Source: Actinotignum schaalii FB123-CNA-2 (GTDB lineage: Bacteria; Actinomycetota; Actinomycetes; Actinomycetales; Actinomycetaceae). Taken from it: a stretch of 64,000 nt of DNA. The notes beneath the pieces were generated by a model that ran no database searches, was not told the origin of the DNA, and was given only the letters and a program-made list of their open reading frames with translations. The position numbers and the translations under genes were made by a program. The DNA lies in NCBI RefSeq assembly GCF_000411135.1, contig NZ_KE150263.1, forward strand, positions 620,594-684,593, written 5' to 3'. Positions 51,040 through 59,039 of the stretch are shown piece after piece. Each line of letters starts with the position of its first letter. The first letter of the stretch is position 1.

Positions 51040-51114
51040 TCGCTTGAGCTTGCGCTAGTCCGCGCAAGTCTGCGCACGTGCGGAACTTCCCTGTTTTTCG
51101 GAGTGCGCTGCCGC

Positions 51115-51444
51115 TTAGAGCTTGCCGAAATGCGGCGGGCGTTCGTCAAGGATGGTCTGCTCGTGAGCGGTGCGCGCCACGATATCCCGCGTGCGAATCT
51201 CACGAGCGGATGCGACCGTGTCCCGGGGCGCCACGATGCTGGCCCCCGGGACGCTATTTTTTAACGCCGATTTTTTGGTGGGCGTGTCCGGATGCGGTAG
51301 GGTCGCTCCCCCTTCGCCGCGCGCGAGGCGCCGGAGAGCTTCGGCGGCGTCCTTGAGTTCGCCGCTTTCTATCCGCCGGGCATCCACTTCGGACAGGCGC
51401 ACCACAGCTCGGTGGGTGCGTCCGGAATGCGTATTACTTGCCAC
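51115..51444 (-). CDS. small hypothetical protein downstream of the giant helicase
   Basis: About 109 residues from the GTG at 51444, 10 nt after the helicase stop and on the same strand. The N-terminal half (HRAVVRLSEVDARRIESGEL, then a helix with AAEALRRLARG) looks like a folded small domain; the rest is polar. No family recognised. The in-frame open region extends further upstream inside the helicase gene, so the start is uncertain. Confidence 0.55.
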   Translation of the reverse strand: MASNTHSGRTHRAVVRLSEVDARRIESGELKDAAEALRRLARGEGGATLPHPDTPTKKSALKNSVPGASIVAPRDTVASAREIRTRDIVARTAHEQTILDERPPHFGKL

Positions 51445-51454
51445 CGCCGCGCAC

Positions 51455-54400
51455 CTAGTCCTGTGCCAGACCGGAGCGGCGCACCACATTACCGAGCACG
51501 GCATCGGCCTGGGGGCCACGGCGGCGGATATCCAGCTCGCTACGCAGTTCTTCCACCAGCTGCTCGGACGTGCGGGCCACCCCGTCGGAGGCTATCCAAG
51601 CCACCACGTCATCAAGCTGATCGTCCGAGTAGGCGGCCAGCGGCAACCCCGGCCGCACCGCGGGTTTCTTTCCCCGGGCCCGGCGTGAAGCTTCCGGATC
51701 TGAAACCGCAGCAGGGTTTGCTTCCTGCTCGCTGCTCCCGGCTGGCACGTGCGACCTTACCGCGCCGGGCTCGCCTTGCTGACCTTCAACACCGGTATCG
51801 CCCGGCTTTCCAGCACCCGCTGGCCCTGCTTCATCCGCCGCGTCCGTCACACCCGGCTCATCCGCGGCTCCCGCCCGAGCAGAATATGCTTCATCAGCTA
51901 CGTCCGCGCCAAAAACGGGGGTATCTTCCGCCCGGTGGCGCGCGGCAGCCTCGTCACGGCGCACCACCCGCACGAGCGCTTCAATACGATCCGCTTCAGC
52001 TTCCGGATCGAGGAAAATCGAGGAGGAGAAGGTTTGTACCACTTTCCAGCCCAAATCCTCGAGCATCTCGACCCGGTAGCGGTCACGGCGGCGCAGGGAA
52101 GGTTCGGCAACGTAATCAGCGTCGTCGGTCAATACAGCCACCCGCCAATCACCTTCGTGTTCAGCAACAACAAGCGGGATGCGCAAACCGGCGTCGTACC
52201 CGTAGTAGAGCGCGGTGAAAAGCCCGCGTCCGCGCAGGCGCGCGGCTAGATCGAAAAGCAACGGGCTGGCCTTGGCCACATCCTCGTCCGCCCCGATGAG
52301 TAATTCTTGCCGGGCGGCCGTCTCGAGCAGGGTAGCTAGCAGCCGAGGAGCTGCACCGGAAAGATCGTCCACCCCGATATCACCGGGTCCTAACGAAGAA
52401 ATAACACTCATATAGCGGCTGGGAACCAGGAGCGCCTCACTCAGGTAGCGCGCGCCGTCCGGTTCCGTGAGCGGCCCGAAGGTGTGCAGAACCCGGCCGT
52501 GCACCGTCTTCCCGAAGCCCACCGAGAATATAACCCGGTCGCGCCGCAACCCGCTCGCGCCGGTGATATCCACCACCGGCACCAGGCTAGCCGCGGACTC
52601 ACCCGCCTCAGCCAGGGCCGGGCTATTCGCGATGGTACGTTCCACCGCCGCCCGCACATGAACGGCATGCAAACGCGAAATCGTAATAACAGCCAGGGAT
52701 TCTTCGGGTCGGGTGAGGAGATGATCCACAACGGCATCTACCACCGCATCCACTTCCGCGCTGGGAGCTTCGACCATCCCGGTATTCGGGGAGGGCACCC
52801 CGCGCCCGTCCACCACGTGCAGGCGGTTAGCCCGGCGCGCCCGCCCCGCCGGGGCGGCGCGGTCGGCGTCGTCGTACCCGAGGGTGCGCAAGCAGGCGAG
52901 GGCAAGGTCATCGTGATGCGCACGGAAGGTAGGAAGTTCGCACACCGGGAGCGCATCAGCCAAAGCCGCGAGCGCGCTCTCCGCACCAGCCCGCGCCACG
53001 TCACCGAAAACGACGAGCTGCGAGCCACGCGCCATGAGGGCGACCACCGCGGCCAGCGAAACATCCTCGATACCGTCCAGAATCACCACATCCGCCCAGG
53101 GCAAAGTGGGAATGAGTTCAGGAACCAGCGCCGGCGGTACCACCCACACCGGGCGTGCCGCCTGGACCAGCGCGGTTGCCGAGGCAGTCACGTCGGCCAG
53201 CGCGCTCACTCCAGCGCGGGCCAAGTAACGATCCACAGCCACAGTTTCTTCGCGCTGTTTGCGGGCAACCTCTTGCATATGGGTGATCGCGGCGCGCAGC
53301 ACCGGCCCGGGCAAGCTCTCCACATGTTCGCGATCCAGGTCCCGCACAGTGTGTACAAGCAGGGCCAACTGCTGCGGACCAGCCTGGGCCAGCACGGTGT
53401 TACGAGCAATGAGCTGCTCAAACACAGAATTGGTGTAGGCCAGGTCAAGTTCGGCAGCCACCGCGTCCCCGCTTACTTCACGGCGAGCCATATCACGAGC
53501 GAAATCGCCCAGGCCACTATCCTCAAGGTCGTGGAGGAGGTCGATGCGGCGCGGCTGCGAATCAAGCACCCGACGCTGGGAGACCAGCGCGCGCGCAAAG
53601 GCCAGCACATTTTCGATGGGCTCGCGGCGCAGGCCAGCGCGGTGCGGGAGGAATTCCTCGAGTTCGCGCACCTGCCCATCCACTTCCGCGGCCGTCGCAC
53701 GGATCATCGTCATGCCCTCGGGGAGGGTAGGCCAATCACTTTCCGCGCTGTAGCGGCGCCAAATATCGCGCTGGCGTGCCACTTCGCTCAGGGCCGCGTG
53801 CATATCCGCCACCCGGATCCCCGGGCGCACAAAATCGCGGGCCTGCTTGGTGAGAGCGCGGCGCTGGGCACGTTTCATGCTTTCGCCGTGTTCGGCACGC
53901 CATTCATCGCTCGCGGTGGCGATCACCATATCGGCAACAGAACGTTCGTAGATAGCCGGTTTGAAGACCTCGAGAGTATCGGAGATCCCTTCGAGCATCT
54001 TGATTTGTTCCATCCACTGCGCCAATGTCTTCGGGCGCGCCAGGCCGGTTTCCCCGGCCACTCGCTGGGATTGCTCCATGACCAGGGGAAGTGTTTCGGT
54101 AGCCATGCGGGTGACGGTGGAGAAAGCGCGGGCGGCATCATCCTCCGTGCGGACCTGCGCGCGCAACCATTCCGAATTCCCGCCCCCGGTAAAGGCGCCG
54201 GCACGGCTTGCTTCCGCGAGCCGTTCGAGCACCGCCTCGCGCTCCTCACGCACCCGTGCGGCGGCGGTGGCATCCAGGCGCACTTTCGTGGCCGGCCCCT
54301 TGGGCTGTGCGGCAAGCTCAGCCAAATGTTCGAGCACGTTATACACCGAGGTATTCCATACCGGATCGATGGCGTGCAGGGCGTTCACGTAACCGCGCAG

Positions 54401-56038
54401 GCTGCGCCGGGCCGCTTTGAGATCGCGGCGCACGGCCAGGGTGCGTTCTTCGTCAATCTGCGGGAACTTCTGGCGCAGGCCCTGGCGCAGCCGCAAAGCC
54501 GCGTCGTTAATATCAGAGAGGTCGATGAGCAGTTCGCCCACACCGAGTTCTCCAGCCCGCGCGGTCACCGCCGCGCGCCGCGCCCTACTGCCGGGAATAT
54601 AAAGAACGGAACGGCTGGATGCTGCTGCATCCGCGGCAATCGCCACCAGGGTGGTCACGTCCGCACTTCCCGGCGGGGTATCGATAACGACGTCGCGGCC
54701 AGTTGCCACGGCCTCCACCGCGGCAAGTTCGGCCACATCCAAATCGCCCACCCCGCGTTCGCCCTCGGGAGCCCGGTCACGTTTCTCGGCCGGAGGAAGC
54801 GGGGCGCTGGTGAGCTGATGGGTGCCCCGATCACCGGCAATCGCCGCGAGCACCCCGGAACGAATCATGACGGGGCGCAGCAGCTCGGCATCGGTAATGG
54901 CCCGCGCGGCCGGATCGGCAAACATCCCCAAGAGCACCTGAGGGCGGTAGGACGCCCCGGGCAAATAGAGGTGGGACAGGCGTCGCACCCGGGTAATAAG
55001 TTCATCTTCGGTGGCCCGTTCCACCCGGGTGAGCTGGGCTAATTCCCGCACCGGGGCGCCGTGTTGGCGCAGTGCACTCACAATATCCGGATTGACGGAC
55101 AGGGCCGGGGTGGTTTGGATGAGGGCATCGGTGCCCACGTCCTCCACCCGTAGCAAGCGGTAGACAATCGGTACGCTCACTTCACGCACCTGCCGGCTTT
55201 CTTCGCCGCTTTGCGCGGCGGGCTGCTCGAGTGGCTCCGCAAACCCGGCCTGCGCCTCCACCTGAGTGCCTTCCGCAGCCTGCGCGGCCTCCTCCGCGCA
55301 GGCCCGCATCGCTTCCGGATCGAGCTTGAGTTCGCCGGTGTCCTCATAGCCGGGTTCCAGCTCATCACTGGGGCGGCGCGGCGGGAGCTCCGTCCACGTC
55401 AGGTTTCCGCTGGCCAACTGTATCGGGGCGTACCCATATTCTTCAGCGGCACGCGCTACCTGCTCACGCAGGGTTCGCCACGTGGCTAAAGCTTCTTGCT
55501 GGCTACGCTCCTCCCGAATAAGCGAGGTGAGGCGGGTGGGTGCCCCGGAAGAAAACTGTGCTCCCCCGGTCGGATGCGGGTGGGTAAGATCAATGCACAC
55601 TCGCGCGGCCGCGTTTTCCGCCGCGCGCTCCGCCCGCGCCCTCAGCTCCTCCTGCCAACCGGCATAGGCTCGGGAGACGAGCTCTTCACGCTGCGGGGCG
55701 GGAAGCGGGGTGAGATTCTCCTCCGCGTCACGGGGATAGCTGTCACTATCGGTCCCGTGCTGCGCGGCTGCGGTGCCCGGGACGTTGTGCGGTGCGACGC
55801 CGGCGGCGCCGGTCTGCCTCGCCTGTTCAGCTGGCGTGGCGGAATTGCCGGCAGCCTCCGCACCGGCAGCGGACACCGCGGGGGCCGCGGCCGGTGCGGA
55901 CACTACGGGCGTATCCTGCGCGGATTCAGCGGGGTCGCCCGCGGGCACCGCGGCGGTCTCGGGAACCGCGGCGGTTTCACGAGAAAGAGATTCACGAGCC
56001 GGATGCCGGCGAGAAGAGCGTTTGAAGAGAGGAGTCAC
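51455..56038 (-). CDS. giant helicase-like protein with degenerate ATPase motifs and C-terminal nuclease-like domain
   Basis: 1527 residues. The N-terminal ~130 are low-complexity. Near residues 430-520 comes a UPF1/DUF4011-type ATPase core, but the Walker A equivalent reads DTPPGSADVTT, without the usual GKT/S, and the Walker B equivalent is VVILDGIEDVS. Helicase-like blocks continue (VFGDVARAG; VPVVDITGASGLRRDRVIFSVGFG) to about residue 1260. Near 1310-1400 is a Vsr/MTES_1575-like endonuclease fold (RYRVEMLEDLGWKVVQTFSSSIFLDPEAEADRI), followed by a disordered linker and a small C-terminal domain. TAGCGT lies 7 nt before the GTG. Proteins of this design are conserved in actinobacteria, without a clear function known to me. 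Confidence 0.8.
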   Translation of the reverse strand: MTPLFKRSSRRHPARESLSRETAAVPETAAVPAGDPAESAQDTPVVSAPAAAPAVSAAGAEAAGNSATPAEQARQTGAAGVAPHNVPGTAAAQHGTDSDSYPRDAEENLTPLPAPQREELVSRAYAGWQEELRARAERAAENAAARVCIDLTHPHPTGGAQFSSGAPTRLTSLIREERSQQEALATWRTLREQVARAAEEYGYAPIQLASGNLTWTELPPRRPSDELEPGYEDTGELKLDPEAMRACAEEAAQAAEGTQVEAQAGFAEPLEQPAAQSGEESRQVREVSVPIVYRLLRVEDVGTDALIQTTPALSVNPDIVSALRQHGAPVRELAQLTRVERATEDELITRVRRLSHLYLPGASYRPQVLLGMFADPAARAITDAELLRPVMIRSGVLAAIAGDRGTHQLTSAPLPPAEKRDRAPEGERGVGDLDVAELAAVEAVATGRDVVIDTPPGSADVTTLVAIAADAAASSRSVLYIPGSRARRAAVTARAGELGVGELLIDLSDINDAALRLRQGLRQKFPQIDEERTLAVRRDLKAARRSLRGYVNALHAIDPVWNTSVYNVLEHLAELAAQPKGPATKVRLDATAAARVREEREAVLERLAEASRAGAFTGGGNSEWLRAQVRTEDDAARAFSTVTRMATETLPLVMEQSQRVAGETGLARPKTLAQWMEQIKMLEGISDTLEVFKPAIYERSVADMVIATASDEWRAEHGESMKRAQRRALTKQARDFVRPGIRVADMHAALSEVARQRDIWRRYSAESDWPTLPEGMTMIRATAAEVDGQVRELEEFLPHRAGLRREPIENVLAFARALVSQRRVLDSQPRRIDLLHDLEDSGLGDFARDMARREVSGDAVAAELDLAYTNSVFEQLIARNTVLAQAGPQQLALLVHTVRDLDREHVESLPGPVLRAAITHMQEVARKQREETVAVDRYLARAGVSALADVTASATALVQAARPVWVVPPALVPELIPTLPWADVVILDGIEDVSLAAVVALMARGSQLVVFGDVARAGAESALAALADALPVCELPTFRAHHDDLALACLRTLGYDDADRAAPAGRARRANRLHVVDGRGVPSPNTGMVEAPSAEVDAVVDAVVDHLLTRPEESLAVITISRLHAVHVRAAVERTIANSPALAEAGESAASLVPVVDITGASGLRRDRVIFSVGFGKTVHGRVLHTFGPLTEPDGARYLSEALLVPSRYMSVISSLGPGDIGVDDLSGAAPRLLATLLETAARQELLIGADEDVAKASPLLFDLAARLRGRGLFTALYYGYDAGLRIPLVVAEHEGDWRVAVLTDDADYVAEPSLRRRDRYRVEMLEDLGWKVVQTFSSSIFLDPEAEADRIEALVRVVRRDEAAARHRAEDTPVFGADVADEAYSARAGAADEPGVTDAADEAGPAGAGKPGDTGVEGQQGEPGAVRSHVPAGSSEQEANPAAVSDPEASRRARGKKPAVRPGLPLAAYSDDQLDDVVAWIASDGVARTSEQLVEELRSELDIRRRGPQADAVLGNVVRRSGLAQD
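52841..52875 (+). repeat. hairpin plus CGTCGTCGT element inside the helicase gene
   Basis: CCGCCCC/GGGGCGG (52841-52857, 3-nt loop), then 9 nt later CGTCGTCGT (52867-52875) and ACCC, antisense to the gene. Confidence 0.45.
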
Positions 56039-56107
56039 GACCTTAACGCTACTCAGGTCCGGCGTAAAAGTCCCTATGCGCGCCGTAATAAGCCAAAAAT
56101 TATGGCT

Positions 56108-57136
56108 TTATTCCGCCACAGGCGTGGAATGTGCGGCCGCCGTAGTGGCAGGCACGGAAGATTCCGGAATAGAGAACGACGACGCACCCTCGGCCGGGCG
56201 CAATCCCGGCCAGAGAGGGAGCTCCTGGAGCTGGCCACCCACGTGCCGAATAAGCAGCTGCGGAGCGGGCTCCCCATCCGGTTCGGGACGATGCTCCCCG
56301 CTATACACAGCAGTCAGTGCGGTATCACACACCGCATTCACCGCTGCGGAACCCGAATCAGGGGCACCGATAACCGGCAGGCCAGCCAGCGCGGGATCCG
56401 TGCGCTCAACTACGGTCAGCTGCGAGGCATAGCAACGTAGCGCCGCCACCACGGTGGCTTCATGCTCCCGAGCGGTGCGATAGCACCATCCGGCTTGCCC
56501 GGGAGTGGAAGCCAGCTCAAGCACGGGAATTCCGGTAATCCGGCCGAGGGCGCGAGCCAGGTGATGCACCCGTACGTGGTCGGGGTGGCCGTAGCTTGCT
56601 GCGGCGTCGTACCCAATAATGACCGTGGGCCGCACGTGCGCGAGGAGCGCCCGTGCATCTGCTATTTCTTCACTCAGCTCCGCGCGGGAAAAGGCGCGCG
56701 GGCCGGCGCTGGGTGCGGGACCGGCGACCCCGGGAGCAATCCAAACCATCCCGGAATCCCGGTAGCGGCGCGGGGCGGCGCCGGATGCGAGAGCGGGCGC
56801 GGTGCCGAGCCAAAAGCCATCCGTCACCCCGAGGATCGCGCGCGCCCGGGTGATTTCTGCTTCGCGCCGGGCAACGAGTTCGGCCTCCCCCGCCCCGGCG
56901 GGCAAGATTCCAGGGACCGCTTCGCCTTCTTCGCCGCGGGTGCAGGTGAGGATGCTGACGCGGTGCCCGGCGGCGGTGAGAAGCGCGGTGAGGCCGCCGG
57001 CCTGGATCGCTTCGTCGTCCGGGTGGGCGTGGAGGAAGAGGGTGCGGGCGAAGAGCGGCCCACTGGGGTCCCAGCTCCACGGGCGCGCAGCCGCGCCGTT
57101 GCACACGCGACCATCAAACTCGCGAGGCGTGCTCAT
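56108..57136 (-). CDS. mshB: mycothiol biosynthesis deacetylase MshB
   Basis: 342 residues. It is a zinc-dependent deacetylase that converts GlcNAc-inositol to GlcN-inositol, step two of mycothiol synthesis. The metal motif LFLHAHPDDEAIQAGG near residue 30, CTRGEEGEAVPG near 62 and SYGHPDHVRVHHLA near 180 match MshB better than the related amidase Mca. GGAGG lies 5 nt before the ATG. It begins 4 nt inside the 3' end of mshA, so the two are translationally coupled. The C-terminal ~30 residues are variable, and their DNA contains a hairpin/CGTCGTCGT element. Confidence 0.9.
   Translation of the reverse strand: MSTPREFDGRVCNGAAARPWSWDPSGPLFARTLFLHAHPDDEAIQAGGLTALLTAAGHRVSILTCTRGEEGEAVPGILPAGAGEAELVARREAEITRARAILGVTDGFWLGTAPALASGAAPRRYRDSGMVWIAPGVAGPAPSAGPRAFSRAELSEEIADARALLAHVRPTVIIGYDAAASYGHPDHVRVHHLARALGRITGIPVLELASTPGQAGWCYRTAREHEATVVAALRCYASQLTVVERTDPALAGLPVIGAPDSGSAAVNAVCDTALTAVYSGEHRPEPDGEPAPQLLIRHVGGQLQELPLWPGLRPAEGASSFSIPESSVPATTAAAHSTPVAE
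56176..56211 (-). repeat. hairpin plus CGTCGTCGT element near the 3' end of mshB
   Basis: GGCCGGG/CCCGGCC (56192-56211, 6-nt loop) is followed on the minus strand, after 7 nt, by CGTCGTCGT (56184-56176) and TC, in the sense orientation. Confidence 0.5.
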
Positions 57137-58446
57137 GCGTGCCTCCCGAGTTTGCGGTAGGCGGCAGCGTAATCGCGCGCGACCGCGTCCCAGGTGCGCG
57201 ATTCGGCGAAGGCGCGCCCCGCGGCGCCGTGCCGGGCTCGCAAAGCCGGGTCGTCCAGGTAGGCTCGCACCGCACCGGCCCATTCGCGTGGCTCGCGGCT
57301 GCGGCACAGGGTGCCCGTCACGCCGCCGTGCACGGATTCGGGAATCCCGGAGGAATCCCAGGCCACCACGGGGGTGCCGCAGGCGGCCGCTTCCACGTTG
57401 ATAATCCCAAAAGTTTCCGAGAAAGAGGGGTTGAGGAGGAGCTGTGCGTGGGCGAGGAACGCCGCGAGGCCGGTGCGTGGAAGCGGGCCGATGAAGCGGA
57501 CGTCGCTTTCCATTCCGGTTTCTGTTACGACGGCGCGCAAATGGTCCTCGTAGCCGGCGAAGTCATCGGAGGCCGCCCCGGCAATAACGAGGAGCGGGCG
57601 GGTGCCGGCGGGCAGCTCCGCGAGCGCGCGAATCGCTAAATCCGGGGCTTTCAGGGGTTGGAGCCGCGCAGCGAAGAAAACGTAATCCCGCCCGCCGGTT
57701 ACCTCGGTGACGCAGTCGGGTGCGGTGGGCGCTGCGGCCGGTGAGGCGGCAACGAGTCCGCCAGCGGGGGCCGGGTGGAACATCTCAATATCCACGCCCG
57801 GGTGCACGATGTCGACCGGGCAGGGCGGTGTACCGTAGCGCTGCGCGATCATCTCTTTTTCCGCTTGGGATACCGCAATGATGAGATCAGATTCGCGCAC
57901 GCAGCGCGCCTCGCCGGGCCCCCGCCCAGCGGATTCCGCGGGTTCACCGTCGGCAAGATTTTGGCCTTCCCGCGCAGCTACCGAATGGAAGGACTGCACG
58001 TGAGGGCGCCCGGTTTCTTGGGAGACGGGCAGGCAGGCCACGCCCGCGAACCAGTGGTGGGAGTGGATAAGATCGACGCCGCTGCCGTGCTCGGCCATCC
58101 ACCGGCGAAATTCCACCGTGAAGGGGGCGATGAGGCCATCGGTGTGGCTTTTCGCCACGGGGTGGCGCGGGCCGGCTGGCAAGAAGAAAGCACGCACGCC
58201 CGGCATGACCTCATGCATATAAGGCTGGCCGGGTTCGCTGGCGCGGGTGACCAGATCAACCCGGTGCCCGGCGCGGGCCAGGGCCTGTGCGGTATTGGTT
58301 ACCACCACGTTGAGGCCGCCGGCGTCAGCGGATCCGGGAGTGGCCAGTGGGGAGGTGTGCACCGAGGTCATAGCGATATGGAGCGGGGCAGGCGCGCCGT
58401 CGTTCCTATCCGGTTCCTGTGCGTGGTGCGTATTTCCCAAGGTCAT
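57133..58446 (-). CDS. mshA: D-inositol-3-phosphate glycosyltransferase MshA
   Basis: 437 residues, GT-B fold, family GT4. It joins GlcNAc from UDP-GlcNAc to inositol 3-phosphate, the first step of mycothiol synthesis. Visible features are SVHTSPLATPGSADAGGLNV near residue 28, LIHSHHWFAGVACL near 125, ADGEP and the CVRESDLIIAVSQAEKE block, VDIVHPGVDIEMFHP near 225, and the nucleotide-sugar motif NPSFSETFGIINVEAAACGTP near 340. TAGGCT lies 6 nt before the ATG, so the transcript may be leaderless. Its stop overlaps the mshB start. Confidence 0.92.
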   Translation of the reverse strand: MTLGNTHHAQEPDRNDGAPAPLHIAMTSVHTSPLATPGSADAGGLNVVVTNTAQALARAGHRVDLVTRASEPGQPYMHEVMPGVRAFFLPAGPRHPVAKSHTDGLIAPFTVEFRRWMAEHGSGVDLIHSHHWFAGVACLPVSQETGRPHVQSFHSVAAREGQNLADGEPAESAGRGPGEARCVRESDLIIAVSQAEKEMIAQRYGTPPCPVDIVHPGVDIEMFHPAPAGGLVAASPAAAPTAPDCVTEVTGGRDYVFFAARLQPLKAPDLAIRALAELPAGTRPLLVIAGAASDDFAGYEDHLRAVVTETGMESDVRFIGPLPRTGLAAFLAHAQLLLNPSFSETFGIINVEAAACGTPVVAWDSSGIPESVHGGVTGTLCRSREPREWAGAVRAYLDDPALRARHGAAGRAFAESRTWDAVARDYAAAYRKLGRHA

Positions 58447-58490
58447 TCCCCCAGCCTACCCGGGAATTACGTCCCAAAGGTACAGGCGCT

Positions 58491-59039
58491 TTACGTAGAG
58501 GCGAGGATGCTCAACAGTTCCCCGACTCGGCTCGATGGATTCAACCCCGCCTCTCCGTTCTGTTTATCCGCATTTTTCGCTCTCTCGTATGAATCTCGCC
58601 ACGACTCCACCGGAAAAGTGCTAGGTACGCTCTTACCATCAAGGTGGGGAACGAGTTTCTTCTCAAGCTCACCTGGACGTACGTGTGCGAAATGATCCGC
58701 AATATGCCACCACAACCAGATCTCGAAACAAGGATTCGAGACGAAAACTCCGAAACCTTGTGCTTGAGCTTCCTTCACGACAGCCTGCAACGTTGGATGC
58801 TGGTCAGTATCCATGACGAGACAAATATGCTGATACTTTCCCGAGTGCCCGGCGATGGACATAGCCTTATCTAATACTCGCCTAGGTTCACCTCCACCGG
58901 ACACAATTTTGAGAGTAACTGCCCGATTGTCACGTATTAACTGCTGAAACAAGCCGAAGTACTCGACCTCCGTTACTGAGCCTTCGGTAACAATCAGGTA
59001 GCTCTCACGCAGACGCCGTTGGGGACGTTTTCTCGCCAT
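58491..59039 (-). CDS. RloB-family protein (AbiLii-like), partner of the upstream ATPase
   Basis: 182 residues. The N-terminal YLIVTEGSVTEVEYFGLF has the TEG motif, CLVMDTDQHPT the acidic motif and SNPCFEIWLWWHI the third motif of RloB proteins, a TOPRIM-like fold thought to be the nuclease/toxin half of AbiL-type abortive-infection pairs. Its start lies 35 nt inside the end of the ATPase gene, so the two are tightly coupled. Base composition is lower in GC than neighbours. Activity is inferred from the family; no function is proven for this pair. Confidence 0.87.
   Translation of the reverse strand: MARKRPQRRLRESYLIVTEGSVTEVEYFGLFQQLIRDNRAVTLKIVSGGGEPRRVLDKAMSIAGHSGKYQHICLVMDTDQHPTLQAVVKEAQAQGFGVFVSNPCFEIWLWWHIADHFAHVRPGELEKKLVPHLDGKSVPSTFPVESWRDSYERAKNADKQNGEAGLNPSSRVGELLSILAST

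Noticed and set aside
52484-55042. 852-codon plus-strand open frame opposite the helicase gene
   Set aside because: His/Gly/Arg-rich composition typical of antisense frames in GC-rich DNA; the minus frame is a coherent protein.
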